Both the position numbers and the translations under genes were made by a program. The notes beneath the pieces were generated by a model. That model saw only the letters and a list, made by a program, of their open reading frames with translations, was not told the origin of the DNA and ran no database searches. A stretch of 64,000 nucleotides of DNA from Thermoleophilales bacterium (GTDB lineage: Bacteria > Actinomycetota > Thermoleophilia > Solirubrobacterales > 70-9): assembly GCA_020636895.1 (NCBI GenBank), contig JACJWZ010000001.1, positions 62,001-126,000 on the forward strand, written 5' to 3'. How positions within the stretch are numbered: the first letter of the stretch is position 1; each line of letters begins with the position of its first letter. Positions 16,389 through 24,424 of the stretch are shown piece after piece.

Positions 16389-17128
16389 GCACCTACCGTC
16401 TCGACATCGCCTACGACGGCACCGGCTTCGCCGGCTGGGCGGTCCAGCCCGGCAAGCGGACGGTGCAGGGCGAGCTCGAGGAGGCGCTCGGGCAGGTGCT
16501 GGGGGAGCCGACGCGCATCGTCGTCGCGGGACGCACCGACGCCGGAGTGCACGCGCTCGGCCAGGTCGCGAGCTTCGAGACCGATCGCGAGATTCCCGGG
16601 ACCCTGCGCCGGGCGCTCAACGCGCTGACCGGGAGGGACGTCGCTGTCAACGCGCTCGCCGAGGCGCCCGAAGGCTTCAACGCCCGCTTCTCGGCGACAT
16701 CGAGGCGCTACCGCTACCGGCTCGAGACGGCCTCGGTGCCGAGCCCCTTCGAGCGTGAGCGCGCGCTGCACTGGCCATATCCCTTCGACCGTGAGCTCGC
16801 CGACCGCTGCGCCGCGGCCGTGCGCGGGGTCCACGACTTCAGCGCCTTCACCCCCACCGACACCCGTCATCGCCACTTCCACCGCGAGGTGCTGGATGCC
16901 GCCTGGTCGGAGGGACAGCGGCCGGGCGACTCGATCCTCGCATTCGAGATCGAGGCCGACGCCTTCCTGCGGGGGATGGTCAGGGCGCTCGTGGGGACGA
17001 TCCTCGAGGTCGCCGGCGGCCGCCGCGACCCCGCCGATCTCGAGCGCCTGCTGAACGGCGGGGCCAGGGCGGAGGCGGGTGACTCCGTCGCCGCCCGCGG
17101 CCTCTACCTGCTGCGGGTCGCATACTGA
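16385..17128 (+). CDS. truA: tRNA pseudouridine synthase A, probable CTG start
   Basis: TruA makes pseudouridine at positions 38-40 of tRNA anticodon stem-loops. The catalytic aspartate is in the motif AGRTDAGVHALGQV, and FNARFSATSRRYRYRL and DFSAFTPTD follow as usual. The conserved N-terminus YRLDIAYDGTGFAGWAVQPG begins at 16394, so the start must be upstream of the first GTG (16463). In frame, only a CTG at 16385 is available; it overlaps the rplQ TGA (CTGA). Translation therefore seems to begin at this rare codon, coupled to rplQ. The product is about 247 residues, a normal length. Family identity is sure; the start is inferred. Confidence 0.88.
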   Translation: MSTYRLDIAYDGTGFAGWAVQPGKRTVQGELEEALGQVLGEPTRIVVAGRTDAGVHALGQVASFETDREIPGTLRRALNALTGRDVAVNALAEAPEGFNARFSATSRRYRYRLETASVPSPFERERALHWPYPFDRELADRCAAAVRGVHDFSAFTPTDTRHRHFHREVLDAAWSEGQRPGDSILAFEIEADAFLRGMVRALVGTILEVAGGRRDPADLERLLNGGARAEAGDSVAARGLYLLRVAY

Positions 17129-17133
17129 GCCGG

Positions 17134-18327
17134 ATGCGGCGACGGGCGAGCAGGAGGGAGGAGCTGCCGCGGCGGGTCGAGATCCCGGTACCGGCGGCGA
17201 ACGGTCCGACGGTGCTCGCCTTCGGCGCCGATCTGGACTCCTCCGCCTGCCTGCTCGCGGAAGGCCGAGCTCTCGTCGCTCCCACGGGAGCCGACTTGGA
17301 CGGGCCCGGCGCGGTTGACGCGCTGCGCGAGGTCGCCGCCGATCTCAGCGCTGGGGTGGATGGCGCCCCCGGCGGCGCCCGCGGTTCCGGGCTCCCGCTG
17401 ATCGCCCACGACTCCGACGCCCAACTGCGGGCGAGCGTCTGCGCGCTCGAACGCGACGGCGCCCACGTCGGAGTCCAGCATCACCACGCTCACCTCGCCG
17501 CGACCCTCGCCGAGCACGGCGAGAACGGCCCGGCGGTCGGGGTGATCCTCGACGGGCCCGGCCTGGGGCCGGATGGGACGGTGTGGGGCGGCGAGCTTCT
17601 CGTCGGCGACGCCGGCGGCTACGAGCGCGCGGGGCTCCTGTTTCCGGTGCGCCTGCCCGGCGGCGACGTCGCCCACCTTCAGCCGTGGCGGATGGCATGT
17701 GCCTGGCTGACCGCAGCCACCGACGGTGAACCGCCGTCGATCCCCGTGCGCCTGGCGGCCACGGTCTCGCCGGTGAGCTGGGCGGCGGTCTGCGAGCAGA
17801 CTCGTCTCGGCGTCGCCTCGCCCCTGACCACCTGCGCCATGAGGCTGCTCGACGCGGCCGCCGCGCTTTGCGGGATCGTCGCGCCCCTGGGCCGTGACGG
17901 CGACGCCGCGCGCCTGCTCGCGCTCGAGGCCCTGCCGCAGCCCGAGCGCGCCTACGAGATGCCGCTGGTCGAGGAGGGCGACGCCCCGATCCTCGTCGAT
18001 GCGCGCCCGGCTCTCCGAGCGCTCCTCGCCGACCTCAGGCGCGGGGTGGAGATGGGCGAGGTGTCCGGGCGGCTCCGCGAGGGGTTCGCAGTGGCGTTCG
18101 CCACCGCGAGCGCGCGGATCGCGGCCGACCGCGGCATCGGCGTCGTCGTGCTCGCGGGACGCTGCTTCGAGGACGAGGTGCTGCTGGAGCGCACGGCGAC
18201 CCTCGTCGCCGAAGCTGGCCTGCGACCACTCACGCCGCTCGCCCTTCCGGCGGGGGACGTCGCGGTGTCGCTCGGGCAGGCGCTCGTCGCCGCTCGCAGC
18301 GCGGGGCGACGGGTCGCCGACTCCTAG
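17134..18327 (+). CDS. Stand-alone HypF/Kae1-like (TsaD-related) domain protein
   Basis: The 397-residue product resembles only the C-terminal half of HypF, the carbamoyltransferase of NiFe-hydrogenase maturation. Visible matches are LAFGADLDSS (HypF: LALGAELKNT), VQHHHAHLAATLAEHG at 114-129 (metal-binding histidines), LDGPGLGPDGTVWGGE at 139-154, LPGGDVAHLQPWRMA and a SLGQAL C-terminus. The acylphosphatase, zinc-finger and YrdC domains of HypF are absent, and the usual LSGGVFQN motif is changed to LAGRCFEDE. No hydrogenase genes are in the window. It starts 5 nt after truA and precedes surE, so it may belong to the same transcript. The reaction is unknown. Confidence 0.75.
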   Translation: MRRRASRREELPRRVEIPVPAANGPTVLAFGADLDSSACLLAEGRALVAPTGADLDGPGAVDALREVAADLSAGVDGAPGGARGSGLPLIAHDSDAQLRASVCALERDGAHVGVQHHHAHLAATLAEHGENGPAVGVILDGPGLGPDGTVWGGELLVGDAGGYERAGLLFPVRLPGGDVAHLQPWRMACAWLTAATDGEPPSIPVRLAATVSPVSWAAVCEQTRLGVASPLTTCAMRLLDAAAALCGIVAPLGRDGDAARLLALEALPQPERAYEMPLVEEGDAPILVDARPALRALLADLRRGVEMGEVSGRLREGFAVAFATASARIAADRGIGVVVLAGRCFEDEVLLERTATLVAEAGLRPLTPLALPAGDVAVSLGQALVAARSAGRRVADS

Positions 18328-18330
18328 AAT
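18325..18330 (+). promoter_or_regulatory. Putative -10 box (TAGAAT) for surE
   Basis: TAGAAT lies 7 nt upstream of the surE GTG and overlaps the stop codon of the preceding gene. It would produce a leaderless surE-ligA transcript. Confidence 0.4.
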
Positions 18331-18337
18331 CGCCGTC

Positions 18338-19156
18338 GTGCGAGTTCTGCTCACCAACGACGACGGGATCGGTGCGCCGGGTCTGCAGGCCATGCGGAAG
18401 GCGCTGCTCGAGATCGACGGCATCGAGCTCTCCGTCGTCGCCCCCGATGGCAACCGCAGCGCGATGGCCCGCTCGATCACCACGCGCCGGCCGCTCTGGG
18501 TCGAGGAGGTCGACTTCAACGACGGCACGATCGGCCACGCGACCGATGGCACGCCGGTCGATTGCGTTCGCCTCGCCGACCTCGGGCTCGTCGGCGAGCG
18601 GCCCGAGCTGATCGTCTCCGGCATCAACCACGGCTCCAATCTCGGCGACGACGTCACCTACTCGGGGACCGTCGCCGCGGCGCTCGAGGGCATCGTCCTC
18701 GGGATCCCTGCGATCGCGGTCTCCCAGCAGTCGACCGAGGGCGAGATGGACTTCCGCTACGGCCGCGAGTTCGACTTCTCCGTCTCGGCGCCGCTGGCCG
18801 CCGCGCTGGCGGCGATCGTGGGCGTCGACGGGCTTCCGGACGGGACATTGCTCAACGTCAACTGCCCCGGCCGGGACCCGACGGGCGTCGACGTCGCCAG
18901 GCTCGGCAAGCGGCTCTACGACGACGAGCTCAAGCAGGTCGAGGAGGATCAGTACGGGCGCAAGCGCTATCGCATCTACGGCTACTCGCCGGGCTTCGAG
19001 GACGAGAACGGGACCGACCTCTCCGCGGTGGCGCGCGGGCGCGTCGCCATCACCCCGATCCACTTCGACCTGACCCACCACACGGGCTTCGACGGGGTCC
19101 GCGAGTTGCGGCTCGAGAACGCGCTTGAGCAGGTCCTCGAGTCGGTGCGGGCGTGA
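18338..19156 (+). CDS. surE: 5'/3'-nucleotidase SurE
   Basis: SurE is a metal-dependent nucleoside monophosphate phosphatase. The 272-residue product starts at GTG and reads MRVLLTNDDGIGAPGLQAMR, with the metal-binding Asp8-Asp9 pair. Other family motifs are APDGNRSAMARSIT, GTPVDCVRLA and VSGINHGSNLGDDVTYSGTV. The GTG start is supported by an upstream TAGAAT. The TGA overlaps the ligA GTG by 4 nt. Confidence 0.94.
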   Translation: MRVLLTNDDGIGAPGLQAMRKALLEIDGIELSVVAPDGNRSAMARSITTRRPLWVEEVDFNDGTIGHATDGTPVDCVRLADLGLVGERPELIVSGINHGSNLGDDVTYSGTVAAALEGIVLGIPAIAVSQQSTEGEMDFRYGREFDFSVSAPLAAALAAIVGVDGLPDGTLLNVNCPGRDPTGVDVARLGKRLYDDELKQVEEDQYGRKRYRIYGYSPGFEDENGTDLSAVARGRVAITPIHFDLTHHTGFDGVRELRLENALEQVLESVRA

Positions 19157-21171
19157 GCCCGGCGGCGCCCGAGCAGCGGGCCGCCGAGCTGCGCGAGGAG
19201 ATCGCCCGCTACGACCACGCCTACTACGTCGATGACGACCCGCTCGTCGGCGACGACGTCTACGACGAGCTCCTCGACGAGCTGCGGGCGATCGAGACGG
19301 AGAACCCGGAGCTGCGGACGCCCGACTCACCCACGCAGCGGGTCGGCGGCAAGCCGGTGGAGGGGTTCGAGCGCTACGAGCACCGCGAGGCGATGCTGTC
19401 GCTCGCCAACGCCCGCTCAGCCGAGGAGCTCGAGGCCTGGGAGGGCCGGATCCGCAACCTGCTGAAGCGCTACGACATCGAGGCCTCGGAGATCACCTAC
19501 GTCACCGAGCCCAAGATCGACGGGCTCGCGATCTCGCTCACCTACGAGGACGGCGTCTTCGTCCGCGGCACGACGCGCGGCGACGGCAGGATCGGCGAGG
19601 ACGTGACCCACAACCTGCGGACGATCCACTCGATCCCGCTGCGGATCCCCGATCCTCCGCCGGTGATCGAGGTGCGAGGCGAGATCTACTTCCCGCGCTC
19701 CGGCTTCGAGCGGCTCAACGAGCAGCGCGCCGAGCAGGGTCTGTCGACGTTCGCGAACCCGCGCAACGCCGCGGCCGGGACGATCCGCCAGCAGGATCCG
19801 GCGCTGGCGGCGGAGCGGCCGCTGCAGATCTGGACCTACGGGATCGGTTACCGCGAGGGCGTCGATCACGCCTCCCACACAGAGGAGCTGGAGTGGCTGC
19901 GCGAGCGCGGCTTCCGCGTCAACGACCAGATCGCCGCGCAGAAGAACGGGGCGGAGGTCGTCGCGCGGTGCAAGTGGTGGGAGGAGAGCCGGGAGACCCT
20001 CGACTACGAGATCGACGGCGCCGTGGTCAAGGTCGACGATCGAGCGCTGTGGCGCGATCTCGGCGTCGTCGGCCGGGAGCCGCGCTGGGCGATCGCCTGG
20101 AAGTTCCCGCCGACGACCGCGACGACGAAGCTCAACAAGATCGTCTGGAACGTGGGGCGGACCGGGCATCTGGTTCCCTTCGCGATGCTGGAGCCCGTCC
20201 ACGTCGGCGGCGTGACCGTCTCGACGGCGACCCTCCACAACGAGGAGGACCTCGCCCGCAAGGACGTGCGCGAGGGCGACGAGGTCGTGATCACGCGGGC
20301 CGGCGACGTGATCCCGCAGGTGATCTCACCCCTGATCCAGCGGCGCAAGGGCAAGCGCCTGCGCAAGGCGAAGCCACCGAAGGAGTGCCCGGTCTGCGGC
20401 ACCCCGACCGAGAAGCCGGAGGGGGTGTGGACGATCTGCCCCAACCGCACCGGCTGCCCCGGGCAGGTCTTCCAGCACATCAAGCATTTCGTCAGCAAGG
20501 GCGCGATGGACATCGACGGCTTCGGCGAGAAGCAGGCTTATCGCTTCCTCGAGGACGGCCTGATCAGCGACGCCGCCGACATCTACGACATCACCGCCGA
20601 GCAGCTCGTCGAGCTCGACCGCTTCGGCGATGTCTCGGCGGCGAACCTCGTTGCGGCGATCGCCGGCTCGAGGACGCAGCCGTTCTCACGGGTTCTCTTC
20701 GCGCTCGGGCTGACCGGCGTCGGCGACGTGACGGCGGAGGCGCTGGCGCGGCACTTCGGCTCGATGGACGCCTTGCTGTCGGCGGGTGAGGAGGCGATCA
20801 CCGAGGTCGACGGGGTCGGGCCGATCCTCGCCGAGCAGATCGTCGAGCAGCTCTCCGACGAGCGCACGATGGCCTTGATCGCGGGCCTGCGCGAGCGCGG
20901 CCTGCGGTTCGAGCTCGACGAGTCCGAACGGCGCGCGGAGGAGGGACCGCTGAAGGACAAGACCTTCGTGATCACCGGCACCCTCCCGGAGCTGAGCCGC
21001 GAGCAGGCCTCCGACCTGATCAAGCAGGCGGGTGGCAAGGTCACGGGCTCGGTGTCGAAGAAGACCGACTACGTCGTCGCCGGCGACAGCCCCGGCTCGA
21101 AGCTCGCGAAGGCGCAGGAGCTCGGCACGGAGATCCTCGACGAGGACGGGCTCAGAGCGTTGGTGGGATGA
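19153..21171 (+). CDS. ligA: NAD-dependent DNA ligase
   Basis: LigA seals nicks during replication and repair using NAD. The 672-residue product has the full set of domains: Ia (residues 1-65 with YYVDDDPLVGDDVYDELL), the adenylation domain with the catalytic lysine in EPKIDGL (Lys121), an OB fold, a Cys4 zinc finger (CPVCGTP and later CPNRTGC), helix-hairpin-helix repeats (GVGDVTAEALARHFGS) and a C-terminal BRCT domain from about residue 598 (LKDKTFVITGTLPELSREQA). It starts with GTG inside the surE stop. Confidence 0.97.
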   Translation: MSPAAPEQRAAELREEIARYDHAYYVDDDPLVGDDVYDELLDELRAIETENPELRTPDSPTQRVGGKPVEGFERYEHREAMLSLANARSAEELEAWEGRIRNLLKRYDIEASEITYVTEPKIDGLAISLTYEDGVFVRGTTRGDGRIGEDVTHNLRTIHSIPLRIPDPPPVIEVRGEIYFPRSGFERLNEQRAEQGLSTFANPRNAAAGTIRQQDPALAAERPLQIWTYGIGYREGVDHASHTEELEWLRERGFRVNDQIAAQKNGAEVVARCKWWEESRETLDYEIDGAVVKVDDRALWRDLGVVGREPRWAIAWKFPPTTATTKLNKIVWNVGRTGHLVPFAMLEPVHVGGVTVSTATLHNEEDLARKDVREGDEVVITRAGDVIPQVISPLIQRRKGKRLRKAKPPKECPVCGTPTEKPEGVWTICPNRTGCPGQVFQHIKHFVSKGAMDIDGFGEKQAYRFLEDGLISDAADIYDITAEQLVELDRFGDVSAANLVAAIAGSRTQPFSRVLFALGLTGVGDVTAEALARHFGSMDALLSAGEEAITEVDGVGPILAEQIVEQLSDERTMALIAGLRERGLRFELDESERRAEEGPLKDKTFVITGTLPELSREQASDLIKQAGGKVTGSVSKKTDYVVAGDSPGSKLAKAQELGTEILDEDGLRALVG

Positions 21172-21226
21172 TCGGGGCGGAGATGAGCATCGACGCCGAC
21201 ACTCGCGCGCAGGGGGTGCTCTGACC

Positions 21227-21739
21227 GTGGCCGCGACCATCCCCGCCGTCGACCCGCACGCGAAGCGGGGACTGGTTCGCCGCGCCTTCTACTCCTTCGG
21301 CCAGAGCAAGGCCGGGCGCTGGTACGGCATCAAGATCGGCTCGCGGATCGACCCGCCCCTGCTGCGGCTCACCCGCGGCCGCTTCGCGACGACGTCGCTC
21401 CTGCCGCTCGTGCTGCTCCAGGTCCGCGGCGCCCGCAGCGGCGAGATGCGCACGATCCCCCTCGTCTACTTCACCGAAGGCGACGACGTGATCTTGATCG
21501 CCTCGAGCTTCGGCCGGGCCAAGAACCCGGCCTGGTACTACAACCTCGTCGCCAACCCCGACGTCGAGCTGACCGCGGGCGGCGTCACCGCCCCGTACCG
21601 CTGCGAGCAGGTCGCCGACGAAGCCGAGCGCAAGCGGCTCTTCGAGCTGGGCGTCGCCAACTTCGAGGGCTACGGCAACTACGAGCGAATGGCCGGAGAT
21701 CGCACGATCCCGGTCCTGCGGTTGAGCCCTTCGGCGTAG
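21227..21739 (+). CDS. Deazaflavin (F420)-dependent nitroreductase family protein
   Basis: The 170-residue product resembles the Ddn-like family of split-barrel oxidoreductases that use coenzyme F420. Matching segments are TTSLLPLVLLQVRGARSGEM (family: LLTTTGRKSG), RTIPLVYFTEGDDVILIASS, and FGRAKNPAWYYNLVANPDVEL with the conserved WYHNLxANP-type motif. The start chosen is GTG, 55 nt after ligA; no convincing ribosome-binding site is seen. The substrate is not predictable. The family assignment rests on pattern and is fairly sure. Confidence 0.85.
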   Translation: MAATIPAVDPHAKRGLVRRAFYSFGQSKAGRWYGIKIGSRIDPPLLRLTRGRFATTSLLPLVLLQVRGARSGEMRTIPLVYFTEGDDVILIASSFGRAKNPAWYYNLVANPDVELTAGGVTAPYRCEQVADEAERKRLFELGVANFEGYGNYERMAGDRTIPVLRLSPSA

Positions 21740-21815
21740 ACGCGCCGTCGCTGCACGCCACCACCCGCGCCGCCACCCACCCCTCACCGCCCGCCCGCGC
21801 CCGCCGCCCGCCCTG

Positions 21816-22057
21816 ACCTGTCACCGAGGAACGGGGAACAGGTCCACTTCCGGGTGACACGTCCGAGTACGAGGCCGCTGGCGCCTACCTGTCACCGAGA
21901 AACGGTGAATAGGTCCACTTCCGGGTGACACGTCCGGGGGCGAGGCGAGTGCGGCAGTGCGGGCCGCGGGCGCGGGCCGCTGGAGCCCGAGCCCGCCGCC
22001 GCCCTGACCTGTCACCGAGGAACGGGGAACAGGTCCACTTCCGGGTGACACGTCCGA
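21816..22057. repeat. Three copies of a ~50-nt hairpin-forming repeat
   Basis: Copies begin at 21816, 21887 and 22007. Each reads ACCTGTCACCGAG, then a variable AACGG(G/T)GAA(C/T)AGGT, then CCACTTCCGGGTGACACGTC. Two competing hairpins can form: ACCTGTCACCG with CGG-GAA-AGGT, or TGTCACC with GGTGACA. Some differences between copies keep pairing (C-A-GGT versus T-A-GGT giving G-C or G-U). The array fills the 368-nt gap between two convergent genes; the first part of the gap (21740-21815) is a C-rich stretch. The 3' end of the gap (22071-22107) shows nothing else. Confidence 0.85.
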
Positions 22058-22107
22058 GTGCGAGGCCGCTGGCGCGGCCGAGCCCGCCGCCGCCCCCTCG
22101 CGACCCC

Positions 22108-23442
22108 CTAGGGCCGGTAGCGCGCGATCTGGACGACCATGTCGTCCTGGATGTTGTGGGCGGCGGTCAGGTCGCCGACGCCGTTCATCAGGATCGAGAA
22201 GGCGACGAGGTGGCCGCCCGACTTGCAGTACCCGGAGACGTTGGAGACGCCCGTGATCGTTCCCGTCTTGCCGCGGCAGCGGCCCGCCGCGACGGTGCCG
22301 CCCATGCGGCCGCCGAGGGTGCCGTCCCGGCCGGCGATCGAGAGCGAGTCGTAGAGCGGGTCGGCGAGCTTGCGGTCCTCGCTGACCGCGGTCAGGAGCC
22401 TGACGACGTCGCGCGGTGAGGAGCGGTTGTGGCGGGTCAGCCCGGAGCCGTCCTTCGCATCCACCTTGGAGCCGAGACCGGCGACGAAACGCTCGACGTC
22501 CTTCGTCCCGCCGCGCGTCGTGCCGCGGCTGGAGCCGCTTGCGTCGAGCCGCTTCAGCAGCATCTCGGCGAAGAAGTTGTCGGAGGGCTTGTTGGTGTAG
22601 GCGGCGAGGCGGGCGATCGTGTCCGACTTCCACTCGCCGACCGCCTCGCTCTTGCGCAGCCGGCCTGGGAGCGCCTTCACCTTGACCTTGCCGCCGACCT
22701 TGATCCCCTCGCCGCGAAGCGCATCGCGGAAGGCGCGGGCGGCCTCCTTGGCGGGGTCCTCCGCGTAGGTCGAGCCGCCGTAGACGAGGCCGCTCAGCGG
22801 CGCGAAGTAGGGGCTCGCGCCCCAGTTGGAGTCCGGGACACCGCGCAGGGTGTCGAAGATCGAATCGTCGCCATAGACCTTCCCGGAGATGCGCTTGATC
22901 CCGGAGCGGCGGACGTCGTCGGCGAGGTCGGCGATCCCGGCGGCGCCGAAGGTCGGGTCGCCGTCGCCGATCAGGTACAGGTCGCCCTGCAGCTTGCCCG
23001 CCCGCGAGAGCTTTCCGTCCGCCTTCACCCGCGTCTCGAGCTGTGAGTCCGGCCCGAGCAGGCCGAGCGCGGTCGTGGTCGTGAACAGCTTCTCGTTGGA
23101 GGCGAGCAGGCGGCGCTTGCCCTCTGAGCGGTCGAAGAGGACGCGCTTGCTCTTGGCGTCGATGTCGTAGACGTAGAACCCGCTCGATCCCGGTGCCTTG
23201 CGGGCGAGTCTGCCGAGCTTGCGCTTGAGCTTGCCGGCGCTGATCGGCCCGCGCCGCGCGGTCCGGGCGAGGGAGGGCCGCGAGCTCGCGGGCGCGTCCG
23301 GGTTCGCCGCCTGGGCGGGGGAGGGCTCCTGTGCAACCGCCTTCGCGCTCGCGCTCGACCCGGCCAGCACGAGAGCGGTGACGAGCGCCGCCGCGGCGAG
23401 GGCCGCCGTGAGCATGGGTCGGATAGTGATGTCCCGCTGCAT
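22108..23442 (-). CDS. dacB: D-alanyl-D-alanine carboxypeptidase/endopeptidase (PBP4, S13 family)
   Basis: This exported penicillin-binding protein trims peptidoglycan peptides. The 444-residue product starts MQRDITIRPM with a signal peptide (LTAALAAAALVTALVLAGSS). The three active-site motifs are intact: SNEK at 115-118 (SxxK), SDN in YTNKPSDNFFAEML, and KTG in GRCRGKTGTITGVS. Other S13 features include GDLYLIGDGDPTFG. A much longer frame is open upstream, but the signal peptide and a TACACT box 7 nt upstream fix the start. It is transcribed divergently from a methyltransferase gene. Confidence 0.93.
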   Translation of the reverse strand: MQRDITIRPMLTAALAAAALVTALVLAGSSASAKAVAQEPSPAQAANPDAPASSRPSLARTARRGPISAGKLKRKLGRLARKAPGSSGFYVYDIDAKSKRVLFDRSEGKRRLLASNEKLFTTTTALGLLGPDSQLETRVKADGKLSRAGKLQGDLYLIGDGDPTFGAAGIADLADDVRRSGIKRISGKVYGDDSIFDTLRGVPDSNWGASPYFAPLSGLVYGGSTYAEDPAKEAARAFRDALRGEGIKVGGKVKVKALPGRLRKSEAVGEWKSDTIARLAAYTNKPSDNFFAEMLLKRLDASGSSRGTTRGGTKDVERFVAGLGSKVDAKDGSGLTRHNRSSPRDVVRLLTAVSEDRKLADPLYDSLSIAGRDGTLGGRMGGTVAAGRCRGKTGTITGVSNVSGYCKSGGHLVAFSILMNGVGDLTAAHNIQDDMVVQIARYRP

Positions 23443-23449
23443 CGCCGCG

Positions 23450-23455
23450 AGTGTA
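23450..23455 (-). promoter_or_regulatory. Putative -10 box (TACACT) for dacB
   Basis: On the minus strand TACACT lies 7 nt upstream of the dacB ATG, predicting a leaderless mRNA. The 73-bp divergent gap also holds the matching box for the methyltransferase gene. Confidence 0.45.
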
Positions 23456-23502
23456 GACACGGCCGGGGCGCTCGAGTTGCGGGGCCGGGAGGTCCCGGGG
23501 CG

Positions 23503-23508
23503 TAGAGT
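23503..23508 (+). promoter_or_regulatory. Putative -10 box (TAGAGT) for the methyltransferase gene
   Basis: TAGAGT lies 7 nt upstream of the ATG. Together with the dacB box it makes a compact divergent promoter region. Confidence 0.45.
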
Positions 23509-23515
23509 CACCACG

Positions 23516-24376
23516 ATGGCGAACGAGGAGATGAAGGACATCTGGGAGGGCAATGCCGACCTCTGGGTTCGGCTCTCCCCGGTCTTCGACTCCGTCTTCG
23601 AGCCCGTCACCGAGGTCCTCACGGGTACGCTGAGCGGCCTCGAGGCCCGTGAGCGGGTCCTCGACGTCGGCTGCGGGTCGGGAACTCTGCTCGCGGCGGT
23701 CGTCGAGCGCGGCGCGGCGGCGGTCGGCGTCGACATCTCTCCGCCGATGGCCGAGGGGGCGCGCGCCCGGGTGCCCGAGGCCGAGGTGCTCGTCGCCGAT
23801 GCCCAGACGGCGGACCTGCTCGCCGTCGCCCCGGGTGGTCCCTTCGCCCGGGTGATCTCCCGCTTCGGCGTCATGTTCTTCTCCGACTCGCAGGCGGCCT
23901 TCGCAAACATCCGCTCCGCCGCCGCAACGGGTGCTCCGCTCACCTTCATGTGCTGGCGCTCGCGGGACGAGAACCCGATGTTCACCCAGGGCATCACGGG
24001 ACTTCTCGCGCGACTCGATCCGCCTCCCCCGCCGCCCGTTCCGGGGAGCCCCGGCCCGAACGCGTTCGCCGACCCGGACCGGGTTCGGGCCCTACTCGAG
24101 GGGGCGGGCTGGGAGGGGGTGTCGATCGAGCCGTTCGACTTCACCTTGGACTTCTCCAAGCGCGGCGGCGACGGCGTCGAGGAGCGCCTCGCCGTCATCC
24201 TCGGCAACGAGGGCGGGCGCATGGCGCAGGAGCAGCTCGAACAGCAACTCGGCGCCGACGGCTGGGAGAGCGTGCTCGAGGAGCTTCGGGCCGAGCTCCG
24301 GGAGAGCCGCGTCGACGGTGCGATCCGCTTCCCCGGAGCGTGCTGGTTGGTCCACGCCCGCAACCCGGGCACGTAG
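23516..24376 (+). CDS. Class I SAM-dependent methyltransferase
   Basis: The 286-residue product has a Rossmann-fold methyltransferase core. The SAM-binding motif I is VLDVGCGSGTLLAAV (residues 48-62), followed by the acidic motif AVGVDISPPM and the motif LVADAQTADL. The later part (DFTLDFSKRGGDGVEERL) resembles actinobacterial methyltransferases of unknown substrate annotated as ubiquinone/menaquinone-type or Methyltransf_25. The start agrees with a TAGAGT box 7 nt upstream. Neighbours give no substrate clue. Confidence 0.85.
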   Translation: MANEEMKDIWEGNADLWVRLSPVFDSVFEPVTEVLTGTLSGLEARERVLDVGCGSGTLLAAVVERGAAAVGVDISPPMAEGARARVPEAEVLVADAQTADLLAVAPGGPFARVISRFGVMFFSDSQAAFANIRSAAATGAPLTFMCWRSRDENPMFTQGITGLLARLDPPPPPPVPGSPGPNAFADPDRVRALLEGAGWEGVSIEPFDFTLDFSKRGGDGVEERLAVILGNEGGRMAQEQLEQQLGADGWESVLEELRAELRESRVDGAIRFPGACWLVHARNPGT

Positions 24377-24408
24377 GCGCTACCCAGGTTTCAACCGGCC
24401 CGGGGGCC

Positions 24409-24414
24409 TATAAT
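24409..24414 (+). promoter_or_regulatory. Perfect -10 box (TATAAT) for the patatin gene
   Basis: TATAAT lies 10 nt upstream of the ATG. A transcript starting about 7 nt further on would have a leader of only a few bases. This exact consensus hexamer is rare in such GC-rich DNA. Confidence 0.6.
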
Positions 24415-24424
24415 CGGCTCGCCG

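Noticed and set aside
12396..17395. 15-mer GGTTCCGGGCTCCCG shared between the map downstream gap and the HypF-like gene
   Set aside because: Only two copies in GC-rich DNA with no longer shared context; chance is likely.
22108..24372. 754-residue minus-strand frame as a fusion of dacB with an upstream domain
   Set aside because: The upstream part is antisense to the methyltransferase gene and the signal peptide and -10 box mark the true dacB start.
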